From: Bacillota bacterium
GTDB lineage: Bacteria; Bacillota; Clostridia; Lachnospirales; CAG-274
Assembly (NCBI GenBank): GCA_017460805.1
Contig: JAFUAF010000030.1
Coordinates: 1-64,000 of the forward strand
DNA length: 64,000 nucleotides
Direction: 5' to 3'
The notes below the pieces were generated by a model that searched no databases, was not told the origin of the DNA, and worked only from the letters and a program-made list of their open reading frames with translations. The translations under genes and the position numbers were made by a program. Below, piece by piece: positions 43,819-52,296 of the stretch. Each line of letters opens with the position of its first letter. Position 1 is the stretch's first letter.

Positions 43819-43873
43819 TGTTTAATAGGTTTATTGTTTACTCCATTATATTCTTTATTCTGCTATAGGTCAA
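43819..43873 (-). promoter_or_regulatory. cysK promoter with putative operator
   Basis: Read on the minus strand: TTGACC (43873-43868), 17 bp, TATAAT (43850-43845), then AATAAACCTATTAAACAG (43836-43819) just downstream. The ACCTATTRAA core matches that at 18590-18599. Placement after the -10 box suits repression. Confidence 0.6.
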
Positions 43874-43912
43874 TATGAATTTTTTTAAAATTTTTTCATA
43901 TATATATGTTTT

Positions 43913-45166
43913 TCATATATCTATGGGTAATTCCTTATTTATATATTCAAGTGCCTGCAAAAAATCATCAATTATATCACGTATATCCTCAATGCCGACA
44001 CTCACCCTTATCATATCGTCATAAACGCCCGCTTTTTCGGCTTCTTCGGCGGTACTGTGGGCATATATGGTGGAAAAAGGGTGTATCACAAGGGTTTTTG
44101 TATCACCTATATTGGTTATGTTTATGGCATATTTCAGCTTGTTTATAAATGCAAAAGCCCTCTCTTTGGTGTAAAGACGTATGGTAAGTATGCCGCCGCC
44201 GTTTTTGCCGAACTGTTTTTTTGCGGTGTCGTAATAGGGGCTTGTTATCAAAAGAGGATAATTTACCTCTTTTATACCTTTTTTCGGTTCCAATATCTCG
44301 GCAAGCCTTAAAGCGTTGCTGCAATGTCTTTCCATACGAAGCCCCAAAGTTTCAAGCCCCAATGTGTTAAAAAATGCGTTTATGGGGCTTAAACAGCAGC
44401 CTATATTGCGGTAGGTATCATTTCGCAGCTTTGCGGTATAAGCAAATTTGCCGAATTTTAAATACTCTTTCATAACAGGGTATTTTTCGGCGCTCCATTT
44501 AAAATTGCCGCTGTCCGTTATAATACCGCTGACCGAATTGCTGCTGCCGTTTATGTACTTTGACGAGGAGTTGATTATTATATCAGCCCCAAGGTCAATG
44601 CCTTTTATCATAAATGCCGTAGCGGTCGTATTGTCGAGTATCAGCGGAAGTCCGTAAGAGTGTACAAGCTTTGCCGCCGTTTCTACATCCGTTACATCAA
44701 GTTTGGGGTTGCCTATGGTCTCCGCGAAAACGGCTTTTGTGTTTTCGTTTATCAGCGGTTTTAGCTCTTCTTCCGTAATGTCGGTGACATAATGGGTTTT
44801 TATGCCAAAATTTTCAAGGTCACGGAAAAGGTCTATCGTACCGCCGAAAACCGAGGATTTGGAAATTATTTCATCCCCCGTTTTAAGTATATTCAAAAAC
44901 GCTGCCGTTATCGCCGCCATACCGGACGACACCGCAACAGATGCAAGACCGTTTTCGAGAAAAGTTATTCGTTTTTCAAATGCCGCAACGGTCGGGTTGC
45001 TTATGCGTGAATAGGCAAATCCCGCCGCTTGGTTATGAAAAATCTTTTCTATTTTTTCCGCGCTCTCCTGACCGAAAGCGCTGGATTGATAGATAGGGGT
45101 AAGTGTTGCACCTGTGTTTTTGTCGCCGTCAAAATCGCCGTGAAGCAATGCTGTCTCAAAATTCAT
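43913..45166 (-). CDS. metY: O-acetylhomoserine sulfhydrylase-type enzyme
   Basis: A 417-residue fold-type I PLP enzyme of the Cys/Met metabolism family. Near the start, TPIYQSSAFGQ; then FAYSRISNPTVAAFE, SSGMAAITAAFLNI (phosphate contact), LDNTTAT and INSSSKYINGSSN with the PLP Lys. It would add sulfur to an activated homoserine to give homocysteine. In Wolinella succinogenes, MetY takes sulfur from a protein thiocarboxylate (HcyS) with HcyF and HcyD. The same set follows here: E1 (45179), carrier (46003), JAMM (46492). ATG 45166 lies 12 bp after the E1 stop. Confidence 0.88.
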   Translation of the reverse strand: MNFETALLHGDFDGDKNTGATLTPIYQSSAFGQESAEKIEKIFHNQAAGFAYSRISNPTVAAFEKRITFLENGLASVAVSSGMAAITAAFLNILKTGDEIISKSSVFGGTIDLFRDLENFGIKTHYVTDITEEELKPLINENTKAVFAETIGNPKLDVTDVETAAKLVHSYGLPLILDNTTATAFMIKGIDLGADIIINSSSKYINGSSNSVSGIITDSGNFKWSAEKYPVMKEYLKFGKFAYTAKLRNDTYRNIGCCLSPINAFFNTLGLETLGLRMERHCSNALRLAEILEPKKGIKEVNYPLLITSPYYDTAKKQFGKNGGGILTIRLYTKERAFAFINKLKYAINITNIGDTKTLVIHPFSTIYAHSTAEEAEKAGVYDDMIRVSVGIEDIRDIIDDFLQALEYINKELPIDI

Positions 45167-45178
45167 CTGCGCACCCCC

Positions 45179-46003
45179 TTACAGGTTTTGTCCGTGTTGA
45201 GCCTCGGCACATTCCTGCTGCTCATAATCTATAAGCTCGGTAATGGTGGGTTCATCGCCGCAGACCGCACAGTTATGTACTTTATTCGGCAGTTTTATCG
45301 TTCGGAATTCCATTTTCAGCGCATCGAACGTCAAAAGTTTGCCCGTAAGCAATTCTCCCACACCCGTGATGTATTTTACAGCTTCCATTGCCTGTAAACT
45401 GCCTATAACACCGCCCATTGCGCCTATAACACCTGCCTGTTTGCAGGTGGGAACAGCATCCTTGGGAGGGGGATTTTTGAACACACACCTGTAACAAGGT
45501 CCTTGGTCGGGCACATAAGTCATAAGCTGACCTTTAAAGCGTATTATGCCCGCGTGTGAAAACGGCTTTTTTGCCATAACACAAGCATCATTTATCAAAA
45601 ACTTCGCAGGGAAATTGTCCGTGCCGTCTATAATAAAATCATAGTCCTTTATAAGATCTTGTATAGTCTCGGAGTCCACAAAAATGCGGTAGGTATTCAC
45701 TTTGACATCGGGGTTCATGGCTTCCATAGTTTCTTTTGCGGACTGAACTTTTGCCTTGCCTACATCAGCCGTTGAATGGATTATCTGCCTTTGCAGGTTT
45801 GAAAGGTCTACCTCGTCCGCATCCGCAATGCCGATAGTTCCTACACCAGCCGCCGCAAGATACATTGCCGCAGGCGCACCCAGACCGCCTGCACCGATAA
45901 TAAGCACCTTTGCATTAAGCAGTTTTTTCTGACCTTTAACGCCTATCTCTTTTAAGATTATATGTCTTGAATATCTTTCAAGCTGTTCGTTGGTAAATGC
46001 CAT
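45179..46003 (-). CDS. ThiF/MoeB-family adenylyltransferase (HcyF-like)
   Basis: A 274-residue E1-like enzyme that adenylates the C-terminal glycine of a sulfur carrier. GAGGLGAPAAMYLAAAGVG binds ATP, DEVDLSNLQRQIIH is the family signature, and CYRC with CAVC bind zinc. No rhodanese domain, unlike the fusion at 38597. The gene overlaps its carrier by 1 bp (TGATG), so the pair is coupled. The E1 domain is similar to that of the fusion, suggesting duplication. Confidence 0.9.
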   Translation of the reverse strand: MAFTNEQLERYSRHIILKEIGVKGQKKLLNAKVLIIGAGGLGAPAAMYLAAAGVGTIGIADADEVDLSNLQRQIIHSTADVGKAKVQSAKETMEAMNPDVKVNTYRIFVDSETIQDLIKDYDFIIDGTDNFPAKFLINDACVMAKKPFSHAGIIRFKGQLMTYVPDQGPCYRCVFKNPPPKDAVPTCKQAGVIGAMGGVIGSLQAMEAVKYITGVGELLTGKLLTFDALKMEFRTIKLPNKVHNCAVCGDEPTITELIDYEQQECAEAQHGQNL

Positions 46004-46209
46004 CAGCAGCCGCCTCCCATAAAGTAAAGAAATTCTATGCTGTCGCCGTCTTTTAATTTTATTTTGTCAAATTCTCTGACATCATATAACTCGTCATTTA
46101 CCGAAACGGTCACATATTCGGGAGTCTCCACCTTTTCCGTTTCCAAAACGGTGTTTATTGTTGCGGCATCATCATATTCTTTTGCCTGACCTTGGATAAT
46201 TAAATTCAT
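46003..46209 (-). CDS. ThiS/MoaD-like sulfur carrier with C-terminal Gly-Gly-Gly-Cys
   Basis: A 68-residue beta-grasp protein (MNLIIQGQAKEYDD ... KDGDSIEFLYFMGGGC). The fold and the hydrophobic stretch before the tail are ThiS-like, but the chain ends Gly-Gly-Gly-Cys instead of Gly-Gly. An encoded residue after the glycines must be removed before activation, as known for QbsE and HcyS, and a JAMM protease is encoded upstream at 46492. Most likely the HcyS-type carrier for MetY. ATG 46209 follows AGAGGAA; an upstream ATG eight codons earlier lacks a ribosome site. Confidence 0.85.
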   Translation of the reverse strand: MNLIIQGQAKEYDDAATINTVLETEKVETPEYVTVSVNDELYDVREFDKIKLKDGDSIEFLYFMGGGC

Positions 46210-46244
46210 TTTATTCCTCTCTTTCCGGAACAAGAAGCAAAATC

Positions 46245-46490
46245 TTATTCCTCTCCTTTTTCTACATACAATTCAAAAGTGCCGTTGCCGTTATCCTCAA
46301 GTTTAAGCACCTTATGACCCTCGTCTTTGAGTGAACGTGGAACATTCTGCACGGGTTCGCCGTCATTGAGGTGTACCTGCAATATCTCTCCGACTTCTAT
46401 TTCTTCCAGAGCGACCTTTGTTTTAACAAAAGTCACAGGACAATTAACATCTGTTATATCCACAAATTCATTTGCTTTTATTTCTGCCAT
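46245..46490 (-). CDS. TusA-like sulfur carrier
   Basis: An 81-residue TusA/SirA-family protein. The persulfide-carrying Cys17-Pro18 lies in DVNCPVTFVKTKVALEE, followed by the GEILQVHLNDGEP strand. It probably relays persulfide sulfur from a desulfurase or rhodanese to the E1/carrier pair encoded next. It starts 2 bp after the JAMM stop. Confidence 0.9.
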   Translation of the reverse strand: MAEIKANEFVDITDVNCPVTFVKTKVALEEIEVGEILQVHLNDGEPVQNVPRSLKDEGHKVLKLEDNGNGTFELYVEKGEE

Positions 46491-46491
46491 T

Positions 46492-46911
46492 TTATATCTC
46501 CTCTATTTCCAAATTTTCTTTTTGAACTTCATTCCCCTCTATATGAAAGGAATTAAGTACGGGGTTTTCACTATCCATAAGGGAAAGTATCATATAGCTT
46601 GCATTTTTATCATAAGCAAGGCGCTTATCCTCTTCCGACGGTCTTGACGGGCTTTCGGGGTGAGAATGGAAATTTCCCAAAGGCTTTAAACCATTTGCGC
46701 GCATATCCTTTACCGCCGCAAGCTGGTCTTTGGGTGCCATTGTAAAATGCTCGTTTGAATGGTCGATATTTTCAAGCACATAGACTTTTTTTATAACCCT
46801 CGTACCGTTTTCTTCCGTCCCGCCGATAAGCCCGCAGGCTTCTTCGGGAAAGACATCTTTCGCCGCTTCAAGTATTTCATTGTATAGATCTTTGGGAAGT
46901 TTTATCCTCAC
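46492..46911 (-). CDS. JAMM/MPN+ metalloprotease (HcyD-like)
   Basis: A 139-residue zinc protease with an intact site: Glu24 (PEEACGLIGG), His82 and His84 (FHSHPESPSRPSEED) and Asp95. Likely task: trimming the terminal Cys from the -GGGC carrier encoded 282 bp downstream, or releasing an amino-acid product from it. It is only distantly similar to the JAMM at 40069, so the two carrier systems have their own proteases. It overlaps the thioredoxin gene by 4 bp. Confidence 0.88.
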   Translation of the reverse strand: MRIKLPKDLYNEILEAAKDVFPEEACGLIGGTEENGTRVIKKVYVLENIDHSNEHFTMAPKDQLAAVKDMRANGLKPLGNFHSHPESPSRPSEEDKRLAYDKNASYMILSLMDSENPVLNSFHIEGNEVQKENLEIEEI

Positions 46912-47219
46912 TGCAAAACCTCCTTTATTATTTCTTCAAGCTCGGTCTTTTTTACAACACCTCGTCTGCGGTCTGCTTCTTTGCCGTTTTTGAAGAAAAC
47001 TATTGTGGGCGATGCAAGCACATTGTACTGCTCTGCAATTTTGCTGTCGGTGTTTACGTTGTACTTGCCGACTTTCAAATCGGGATAGCTTTCATCCACC
47101 TCCGCCAATATCGGCGACATTCGCTTGCAGGGTATGCAGCTGTCGGAATAAAATTCAAGCAGTGCTGCATCGCAGGAAAGTATTTCGTTTTCAAAATTTT
47201 CATCGGTTATTTTTGTCAT
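46908..47219 (-). CDS. Thioredoxin-fold protein with CIPC active site
   Basis: A 103-residue thioredoxin. The active site is SCIPC rather than the usual WCGPC; the cis-Pro loop ASPTIVFFKNGKE is intact. The changed middle residues should alter redox potential or partner choice. As first gene of the TusA/carrier operon, it may reduce persulfides or disulfides in the sulfur relay. ATG 47219 follows AAAGGTGT; a longer frame adds 16 residues that overlap the promoter. Confidence 0.85.
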   Translation of the reverse strand: MTKITDENFENEILSCDAALLEFYSDSCIPCKRMSPILAEVDESYPDLKVGKYNVNTDSKIAEQYNVLASPTIVFFKNGKEADRRRGVVKKTELEEIIKEVLQ

Positions 47220-47233
47220 GATTACACCTTTTT

Positions 47234-47286
47234 CATATTTGATTGGTAGGTAAATAGAATATAACATAGCACCTAAAAAAAGTAAA
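47234..47286 (-). promoter_or_regulatory. Promoter with putative operator before the thioredoxin gene
   Basis: Minus strand: TTTACT (47286-47281), 17 bp, TATATT (47263-47258), then TATTTACCTACCAATCAAAT directly after. TTTACCTA is shared with 18587-18594. Confidence 0.5.
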
Positions 47287-47436
47287 TATGATTTTTTTTG
47301 GTCGATGCGGAATATTTTTGCTATTTACGGCAGAAAAAATGCAATTATAGTAACAGAAATATAAAAAGTCCTTTACTATAATGCACACGACTGCGTACAA
47401 GGAATAAAGCCGCTTTGCATCACGCAATCGGCGCAA

Positions 47437-47471
47437 AAAAAGGACTTCCCCGTTTTGGGAAAGCCCTTTTA
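47437..47471 (-). terminator. Terminator of the 114-residue hypothetical gene
   Basis: Minus strand AAAAGGGCTTTCCC pairs with GGGGAAGTCCTTTT and is followed by T residues. Confidence 0.75.
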
Positions 47472-47475
47472 ATTA

Positions 47476-47820
47476 CTAATCTTCTCTTAATTGGACGAAC
47501 ATAACGCCGACATCCGCCAAAGGCTCGTGCAGTATTTCAGTACCGCGGTGTTCCTCAGCCACGCCGTAGCGCCAGTTGCCTTTCTTATCCTGGTACTTTA
47601 CGTTACCAAGTTCAACATCGGTGATAAACTGTAACAAATCTATTATATCCTTACCGCCGAACATTTTCTTGAACCACATACCCTTGATTATCCAATCATT
47701 ACTGGGCTCATACGTGGTCTTTTTGCCCGTGAGGCCGTCTACTACAGCAATTACCTGCTGTTTCTGATTAACGTAGTACTCTGTACCGCTGATAAGACGG
47801 ATAAGTATATACTTAGCCAT
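47476..47820 (-). CDS. Hypothetical protein
   Basis: A 114-residue soluble protein without a family I recognise. It begins MAKYILIRLISGTEYYVNQ, is rich in beta-forming residues, and includes GKKTTYEPSNDWIIKGMWFKKMFG. Single gene with its own terminator; the region upstream (47833-48020) is AT-rich. ATG 47820 was chosen because an upstream in-frame GTG touches the AGGAA ribosome site. Confidence 0.65.
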   Translation of the reverse strand: MAKYILIRLISGTEYYVNQKQQVIAVVDGLTGKKTTYEPSNDWIIKGMWFKKMFGGKDIIDLLQFITDVELGNVKYQDKKGNWRYGVAEEHRGTEILHEPLADVGVMFVQLRED

Positions 47821-48020
47821 AACCAAATTCACTTCCTATTCGTTATAATAACTTGATTTACATTTAAACCTGTAAATCTTCCTACGAGTATTATATCACA
47901 AAACCCCGCAGAAAAAAATATCAAATTTTAAAAATTTTATATCTTGTTAAAAATTCACAAAATAACCGCAGAAAGCGAAACTGCTATAAATATTTTATGT
48001 TAAAATTGCACATACTATAT

Positions 48021-50138
48021 TTATTTTTTCTTGAAATTAGAGAATGTATACCAAACATTGCAGGCAATAAGTACCGAAGAATAAGTACCGCAAATAATAC
48101 CTACCATGATCGGCAGAGCAAATTCCTTGATATCCTCTACACCGAAGATATAAAGCGAAAGAACCGTAAGGAAAGTCGTGAACGATGTAAACAAACTTCT
48201 CTTCAATGTCTGGCTTACGCTGTTGTTGACAAGTTCTTCCTTTGTCTTGTAGCGTCTTGCGTTTTCTCTTACACGGTCAAACACAACGATGGAAGCGTTG
48301 ATAGAGTAACCGAGGATAGTAAGGATAACAGCGATGAAAGTTGTGTTCATAGGTATTCTTACTATAGCGTAGCAGCCGATAACGATAAGTGCATCATGCA
48401 CAAGAGCGATAACGGCGCTGGAGCCTGTCTTGAAATCGCGGAAACGCAAAGTAACGTAGATAAGCATTGCAATACAGCTTATAACCACCGAAAGGATAGA
48501 AGCGCGCTGCATCTCGCTTGAAACAGTACCGCTTACGTCCTGGATGCTGAAGCTGTCGGCTGTAATGGAGTACTTCTTCATGATAGCATCTCTTAAGCTG
48601 TTTCTTGTTTCGGTATCAAGAGATTTTGTCTTGATAGTAACAGCCTTGCCCTCTGTACCGACTTTCTGTACTGTGGGGCTGGGGTCGCCCGTTACTTCCG
48701 TAACTATAGCGGCAATATCGTCGTTGTTGAATGTATCGCCTATCTCAACATCAACGGCTGTACCGCCCGTAAACTGAACGTCATAGTTGAATGCACCGAT
48801 ACCCTTTGAAGAGTTGATGCCCATAAATACAAAACTTGCGATTATAACAAGTGCTGCTATGCCAAAGAAAGCGAAACGATTCTTTACGATAGGCAGTACC
48901 TTTGTTTCCTTCTTCTTGCCGCCCGTATAGAAGCTCGGGTTTTTAAGGCCGATATTAAGCAGGGTGTTAAGAATAAGTCTTGTTACGAAGATCGCGGTAA
49001 ACATTGAAACAATGATACCGAGTGAAAGTGTCTGAGCGAAGCCCTTAACAGGACCCGTACCAAGCCACCACAAAACAACACAGGCAATAAGTGTTGTGAT
49101 GTTACCGTCAAGGATAGCGGGAAGAGCACGGGAGAAACCGTTTTTGATACTTGTCTTTACGGTCTTGCCCGAGTTGACTTCTTCTTTGATACGCTCAAAG
49201 ATAATAACATTGGCATCTACCGCCATACCGATGGAAAGCACGATACCTGCCATACCGGGAAGCGTAAGTGTAATGCCGAATATGCTTAAGAAAATAACTA
49301 CTATACCTGTGTAGATAGTAAGTGCTATATCTGCCGCAACACCGAGTATGCGGTAGAATAAAAGCATGAATACAAGTACAAGGAAAATACCTATCATACC
49401 TGCAAATAAGCTTGTTCTGAGTGAGTCTGCACCAAGTCTTGCGCCTACTTCGCTGTAGTCGATAACATTAAGGTTGAAAGGCAGGCTGCCCGAACGGATA
49501 CGGTTGGCAAGTGAAGTGACCTCGTCGATAGTAAAGTTACCTGTTATCTGTGCCTGACCGCCTGTGATAACGCTCTGTACCGTAGGTGCGCTTACCACCA
49601 TATCATCCATCATGATGTAAAGCGGCTGACCAAGGCACTTTTCCGTAGCGTCCGCAAACGCCTTTGCGCCCTCGGAGTCAAACTCGAGTGATACAAGATA
49701 CTGGTCTACACCGCTTGATGCAGGCTGAGCGTCTTTTACGTTGCTGCCGTCTACAAGTACATTACCCTCGCTGTCGCAGAAGGTAAGGTGTGCGGTAGAA
49801 CCGATATCGTCTACTGCTGTCTGTGCATCGTCAACACCGGGGATCTGAACACGGATTCTGTTCTGCATATCGCCCTCGATGCTTGCTTCTGCTTCTGTCC
49901 AGTTGAAGTATTCAAGTCTGGTCTGGATCATGGAAACGGCTGCCGACATTTCTTCCTCTGTGGGGTTTTGCTTGTCTGCCTCGTATACGATGTATACACC
50001 GCCCTTAAGGTCAAGACCCTGCTTGATATTCTTTGCCGCACCTGCGTTGTTATTGCCCACACCAAAGTAAGCAACCGCACCCAGGCCTGCCGCAACCGCT
50101 AAGATCAAAAGCAGGATAAGAACATTTTTTGCTTTCAT
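48021..50138 (-). CDS. secDF: Protein translocase SecDF fusion
   Basis: A 705-residue fusion of SecD and SecF, membrane-integrated, using the proton gradient to help Sec export. SecD part: an N-terminal helix, GLDLKGGVYIVYEA, a periplasmic domain, then helices containing GMAVDANVIIFERIKEE (residues about 300-330). SecF part: QFTGGTAVDVEI, then LGYSINASIVVFDRVREN. Twelve membrane segments are expected. Such fusions are common in Firmicutes. Monocistronic. Confidence 0.96.
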   Translation of the reverse strand: MKAKNVLILLLILAVAAGLGAVAYFGVGNNNAGAAKNIKQGLDLKGGVYIVYEADKQNPTEEEMSAAVSMIQTRLEYFNWTEAEASIEGDMQNRIRVQIPGVDDAQTAVDDIGSTAHLTFCDSEGNVLVDGSNVKDAQPASSGVDQYLVSLEFDSEGAKAFADATEKCLGQPLYIMMDDMVVSAPTVQSVITGGQAQITGNFTIDEVTSLANRIRSGSLPFNLNVIDYSEVGARLGADSLRTSLFAGMIGIFLVLVFMLLFYRILGVAADIALTIYTGIVVIFLSIFGITLTLPGMAGIVLSIGMAVDANVIIFERIKEEVNSGKTVKTSIKNGFSRALPAILDGNITTLIACVVLWWLGTGPVKGFAQTLSLGIIVSMFTAIFVTRLILNTLLNIGLKNPSFYTGGKKKETKVLPIVKNRFAFFGIAALVIIASFVFMGINSSKGIGAFNYDVQFTGGTAVDVEIGDTFNNDDIAAIVTEVTGDPSPTVQKVGTEGKAVTIKTKSLDTETRNSLRDAIMKKYSITADSFSIQDVSGTVSSEMQRASILSVVISCIAMLIYVTLRFRDFKTGSSAVIALVHDALIVIGCYAIVRIPMNTTFIAVILTILGYSINASIVVFDRVRENARRYKTKEELVNNSVSQTLKRSLFTSFTTFLTVLSLYIFGVEDIKEFALPIMVGIICGTYSSVLIACNVWYTFSNFKKK

Positions 50139-50288
50139 TTAAAAAAGCCCTCCCTTTAAATTTTTATAGTAATAAATTTTCTTTCCTATTTATTACACAC
50201 CAACTTATATTATATAATTATTTTTGTAAATCGTCAATAAAATAATTTGAAATTTTTGACTTTTTTTGCCCAAAAGATGGTATTGTAT

Positions 50289-50596
50289 TTAAATTGTTGT
50301 TTAGCGACGGTTTTTGTGGTGGCTACCGCCCCCACGCCCCTGTCTCGCTTTTTAGAAAAGCGAGGGAAAACATATTCGCGTATAGATTTTTATTCAAGTC
50401 AATCATTAACACCGCGGCGCAATTAAAACCCGCTGCAAATGTACATTTGCAGCACTTAAATTCAGCCGCGGAGTATGACTGCAAATTTAGTTAATCTCTA
50501 TTCGCGCAATATGTTTGGACCCACTTTTCTAAAAAGTGGGCGGGGGTGCAGGGGGCAGAGCCCCCGCATACGTTTGCCGCTAAATTCCAATTTATC
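50289..50596. mobile_element. Non-coding palindromic element of about 305 bp
   Basis: The left end AAATTGTTGTTTAGCGACGG resembles the reverse complement of the right end (CCGCTAAATTCCAATTT). Inside, GCCCCCACGCCC and CTTTTTAGAAAAGCG near 50325-50360 are mirrored by CTTTTCTAAAAAG and GCGGGGGTGC near 50525-50555, with AGGGGGCAGAGCCCCC alongside. No gene inside is supported. It shares end sequences with 1-170, 6521-6842 and 14237-14264. Confidence 0.5.
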
Positions 50597-50655
50597 TGCT
50601 ATAATAAACAAGGGATTGCCAAACACGGCAATCCCATTACTGTTTTTATTACCAA

Positions 50656-51279
50656 TCATACCTCAATATCCGCAAAAAGCACGGGCAGTTTTTCCTTGAA
50701 CTCTTTCAAAAGTGCAATACTTACCTCTCTTATCTGCGGGTGCGCGGCGGGTGAAGTACGCAGTTTGAAATAATGTCTCCACTCGCGCATATTCATTGTT
50801 ACCACTATCTCCGTTTTAAGGCTGTTGGGCAGAATACTCCTTGCCTCCTCGGGCTTAGCGCCTGCGGCGATCATTTTGTTGTATGTATCTTCTATATTCT
50901 GCATAGCCTCTTCCCAAAGGCGCATATTTTCGCTGCCATCCTCCCAGAAGCATGGCTTTATAAAGGTCAGCTCATTGCCGAACTTATCCTGTGAGTAGTT
51001 GCAGTAGCGTGTACTCTCCTGCGAAAAGCTTGCTATTCTGTGGCGTACCATCTCGTGTGTAACGCCTCTGTCGCAGATAAAACGCACCGTCACTTTCTCA
51101 TGCTCCAGAACACTCTCGTGTCCGCGTTTTATTATGCCCGCAATAAACTTTTCCGCCGTACCGTCGCCGATACGTCCCTCACTTTTGTAGCAGGTACGTC
51201 CCGCGCGCTCTATACCTAGCATTATGCGCTTTGCATCTATCTCGTCCTCGATAACATAATAAGGTTTAATTATCTTCAT
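50656..51279 (-). CDS. thyX: Flavin-dependent thymidylate synthase
   Basis: A 207-residue FAD enzyme that methylates dUMP to dTMP using methylene-tetrahydrofolate and NADPH. The ThyX signature RHRIASFSQESTRY is present (one change from RHRxxSxNExSxRY). It overlaps recR by 14 bp, thus part of the dnaX-ybaB-recR-thyX run. Confidence 0.95.
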   Translation of the reverse strand: MKIIKPYYVIEDEIDAKRIMLGIERAGRTCYKSEGRIGDGTAEKFIAGIIKRGHESVLEHEKVTVRFICDRGVTHEMVRHRIASFSQESTRYCNYSQDKFGNELTFIKPCFWEDGSENMRLWEEAMQNIEDTYNKMIAAGAKPEEARSILPNSLKTEIVVTMNMREWRHYFKLRTSPAAHPQIREVSIALLKEFKEKLPVLFADIEV

Positions 51280-51907
51280 CGTCGTCTTCCCAATCCTTTC
51301 CCGTGTTCATCTCAAAACGTCCTTTGAGCGCTGTTGCAAGGGTCATCTGATCGACATATTCAAGCTCGCCGCCCACGGGTACACCCTTTGCGATGCGGCT
51401 TAACTTTATCTTGCCGTGATTAAGCGCAATAAGGCGGGCAATATACATAGCCGTCGTATCGCCCTCTATCGTGGAAGCCGTGGCAAGAATGACCTCTTCC
51501 GTATTGTCGTTTAACCTCGCAAGCAGCTCCTTTATGCGTATATCGCTTGGAGTAACGCCGTCCATCGGGCTGATAAGGCCGTGAAGAACATGATAAACGC
51601 CCTTGAAATCCTTTGTCTTTTCATAAGCCGCCATATCACGCGGACTCTCCACCACCATTATCTGATTTTTATTGCGCTTTGAGCTGCTGCACACCGGACA
51701 TGGGTCCGTATCGGTAAGATTGCAGCAGGAAGAACAATATCTGACGTGTTCCCTTGCCTCGACAATGCTCCGTGCAAGCGCCTCTGCGTTTTCTTTGGGC
51801 ATATTAAGCACATAAAACGCAAGTCTTTGCGCGGAACGTCCGCCGATACCGGGCAGCTTGCCAAACTGCTCTATCAGCCTTGTAACATATTCTCCGTAAT
51901 AGTTCAT
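51266..51907 (-). CDS. recR: Recombination protein RecR
   Basis: A 213-residue DNA-repair clamp protein that acts with RecO and RecF. It has a helix-hairpin-helix (LPGIGGRSAQRLA), a zinc finger (CSSCCNLTDTDPCPVC) and a Toprim domain (MVVESPRDMAAYE ... ILATASTIEGDTTAMYIA). It has an unusual acidic C-terminal tail. Typical neighbour of ybaB and dnaX. Confidence 0.97.
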   Translation of the reverse strand: MNYYGEYVTRLIEQFGKLPGIGGRSAQRLAFYVLNMPKENAEALARSIVEAREHVRYCSSCCNLTDTDPCPVCSSSKRNKNQIMVVESPRDMAAYEKTKDFKGVYHVLHGLISPMDGVTPSDIRIKELLARLNDNTEEVILATASTIEGDTTAMYIARLIALNHGKIKLSRIAKGVPVGGELEYVDQMTLATALKGRFEMNTGKDWEDDDEDN

Positions 51908-51922
51908 TTTTTACCCGTCCAA

Positions 51923-52276
51923 TCAGAAAAGTCCGCCGGGGATGCCTGTGCCTGTGATATTGCCCATTGTGCTTGTTACCGCATCATCGGCCTGTCTTAT
52001 GGCCTCGTTTACAGCCGTAAGCACAAGGTCCTGAAGCATCTCCACATCGTCGGGATCGACTACCTCCGGCTTGATGTCTATAGACTTTATAAACTTTTTG
52101 CCCGTAATTACCACCTTGACGGCACCGCCGCCGCTTGTTACCTCAAATTCCTTTAATTCAAGCTCCTGCTGAGCCTCTTCCATCTGTTTCTGCATTCTCT
52201 GTGCCTGCTTCATCAGATTGTTCATGTTCATACCGCCCATGCCGCCGAAGCCGCCCATGCCGCGTCCTTTACCCAT
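51923..52276 (-). CDS. YbaB/EbfC nucleoid-associated protein
   Basis: A 117-residue DNA-binding protein of the YbaB/EbfC family. It starts with a Gly/Met-rich stretch ([12 protein letters not shown]), followed by [19 protein letters not shown] and [19 protein letters not shown]. Lies between dnaX and recR as in many bacteria. Confidence 0.95.
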   Translation of the reverse strand: MGKGRGMGGFGGMGGMNMNNLMKQAQRMQKQMEEAQQELELKEFEVTSGGGAVKVVITGKKFIKSIDIKPEVVDPDDVEMLQDLVLTAVNEAIRQADDAVTSTMGNITGTGIPGGLF

Positions 52277-52296
52277 TGTTTTGTCCTCCTTGAAAA

